Shown here one piece after another: positions 63,087-64,000 of a DNA stretch of 64,000 nt (within the stretch, counting starts at the first letter, position 1; every line of letters begins with the position of its first letter). A program made the translations under genes and the position numbers. Source of the stretch: Mycobacterium sp. ITM-2016-00316 (GTDB lineage: Bacteria > Actinomycetota > Actinomycetes > Mycobacteriales > Mycobacteriaceae); the NCBI RefSeq assembly GCF_002968335.2, contig NZ_CP134398.1, positions 930,001 to 994,000 of the forward strand. The letters are read 5' to 3'. Under the pieces are notes generated by a model, which saw only the letters and a program-made list of their open reading frames with translations, searched no databases and was not told the origin of the DNA.

Positions 63087-64000
63087 CTGCAGTGCTGCCC
63101 GAGGCGCCTGCCCGCGTCCCCCGGCTCGTCGAGCAGTTCGAGCACGGACTCGATGCTCCCATCTGCCTGACCTGGGAACTGACCTACGCCTGCAACCTGT
63201 CCTGCGTGCACTGCCTGTCCTCGTCGGGCAAGCGGGATCCCCGCGAACTGAGCACTCAACAGTGCAAGGACATCATCGACGAACTCGAGCGCATGCAGGT
63301 GTTCTACGTGAACATCGGCGGTGGGGAACCGACTGTGCGGTCGGACTTCTGGGAGCTCGTCGACTACGCGACCGAGCATCATGTCGGGGTCAAATTCTCC
63401 ACCAACGGCGTGCGCATCAACCGCGAGGTGGCGGCCAAGCTCGCCGCCAGTGACTACGTGGATGTGCAGATCTCGCTGGACGGTGCCACCGCCGAGGTCA
63501 ATGACGAGGTGCGTGGTCCGGGTTCGTTCGCGATGGCGATCCGGGCGCTGGAGAACCTCAAGGACGCCGGCTTCAAGGACGCCAAGATCTCGGTCGTGGT
63601 GACCCGCCAGAACGTGGACCAGCTCGACGATTTCAAGGCACTGGCAGACACTTACGGCGCCACCCTGCGCATCACCCGGCTGCGGCCGTCCGGTCGCGGC
63701 GCCGACGTCTGGGACGACCTGCACCCCACGCCGGTGCAGCAGGTCCAGCTCTACGAATGGCTCGTCGCCCACGGCGAAGGAGTCCTGACCGGTGACTCCT
63801 TCTTCCACCTGTCGGGTCTCGGTGAGCCGGGTGCGCTGGCCGGGCTCAACCTGTGCGGCGCCGGCCGGGTGGTGTGTCTGATCGATCCGATCGGTGATGT
63901 GTACGCCTGCCCGTTCGCCATCCACGACAAGTTCCACGCCGGAAACATCCTGCAGGACACCGGTTTCGGCACCGGATTCAAGAACGTCTGGCAGAAATCG
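63083..64000 (+). CDS. mftC: mycofactocin radical SAM maturase MftC (partial)
   Basis: 306 codons are visible before the window ends. The radical-SAM cluster CNLSCVHC (CxxxCxxC) lies near residue 36, in ICLTWELTYACNLSC; GGGEPTV and ISLDGATAEVNDEVRG mark the SAM-binding barrel. The visible part includes the beginning of the SPASM auxiliary cluster region (CGAGRVVCLIDPIGDVYACP). It oxidatively decarboxylates the C-terminal Tyr of MftA and then forms a C-C bond to Val. The C-terminus is outside the window. Confidence 0.95.
   Translation, partial: MTAVLPEAPARVPRLVEQFEHGLDAPICLTWELTYACNLSCVHCLSSSGKRDPRELSTQQCKDIIDELERMQVFYVNIGGGEPTVRSDFWELVDYATEHHVGVKFSTNGVRINREVAAKLAASDYVDVQISLDGATAEVNDEVRGPGSFAMAIRALENLKDAGFKDAKISVVVTRQNVDQLDDFKALADTYGATLRITRLRPSGRGADVWDDLHPTPVQQVQLYEWLVAHGEGVLTGDSFFHLSGLGEPGALAGLNLCGAGRVVCLIDPIGDVYACPFAIHDKFHAGNILQDTGFGTGFKNVWQKS

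Overview
The window is high-GC actinobacterial DNA. It almost certainly comes from a mycobacterium, most likely a rapid grower of the Mycolicibacterium type. The evidence is a mycolic acid cyclopropane synthase, the Mce ATPase Mkl/MceG, mycofactocin genes, DUF5313, DUF3060 and DUF3558 proteins, frequent GTG starts, and gene order. From memory, the order of conserved genes follows the M. tuberculosis stretch from about Rv0645c to Rv0693 (mmaA, lipG, Rv0647c, Rv0648, Rv0650, rplJ, rplL, mkl, rpoB, rpoC, end, fadE8, echA4, Rv0674, echA5, Rv0681, rpsL, rpsG, fusA, tuf, Rv0687, Rv0688, mftR, mftA, mftB, mftC), with many lineage-specific insertions and losses. I see no tRNA, rRNA, CRISPR array or insertion sequence.

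Layout. 1-6.0 kb, mostly minus strand: the N-terminal part of a DUF4012 membrane protein, two tandem paralogous secreted proteins each with the same 19-bp motif exactly 407 bp upstream of the start codon, an endo/exonuclease/phosphatase-fold protein, a cyclopropane synthase and a DUF5313 protein. 6.0-8.5 kb: an ArsR-type regulator gene broken by a 1-nt frameshift beside a perfect inverted repeat, then a SulP transporter and a MarR regulator. 8.5-15.7 kb: lipG and an ABC1 kinase, an MpaB-type oxygenase with a divergent TetR regulator, an HTH plus PD-(D/E)XK-like nuclease gene flanked on both sides by the same long palindrome, and two DinB proteins facing a WYL regulator with a perfect operator-like palindrome. 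15.7-21.3 kb: a translationally coupled GH38 alpha-mannosidase, unknown protein and ROK kinase. 21.3-33.1 kb: an aldehyde dehydrogenase, rplJ-rplL behind an L10-type leader with an attenuator-like hairpin, mkl, and rpoB-rpoC with promoter and terminator.

33.1-43.5 kb: a mycothiol-dependent-type enzyme, endonuclease IV, a PAP2-type membrane enzyme, a cupin, the fadE8-echA4-paaX-echA5 acyl-CoA operon, a DUF3060/VanX-like/DUF3060 set of exported proteins, two DUF3558 lipoproteins and a TetR regulator. 43.5-48.2 kb: the rpsL-rpsG-fusA-tuf translation operon. 48.3-51.4 kb: a LuxR-type response regulator and an unusual double-module membrane sensor kinase. 51.6-58.9 kb: a SHOCT protein, then an arginine-use module (permease, arginine deiminase, ornithine aminotransferase, DDAH-like hydrolase, Lrp regulator) wrapped around a mycofactocin-coupled short-chain dehydrogenase. 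58.9-64 kb: a ferredoxin-type reductase, a VOC protein translationally coupled to an ECF sigma factor, and the start of the mycofactocin cluster (mftR, mftA, mftB, partial mftC).

The most distinctive signals are the palindrome-flanked nuclease cassette with a third palindrome copy downstream of tuf, the fixed 407-bp spacing of the 19-bp motif, the frameshifted ArsR gene with an intact operator, a KstR-consensus site before the mycofactocin dehydrogenase, and the double-module sensor kinase.
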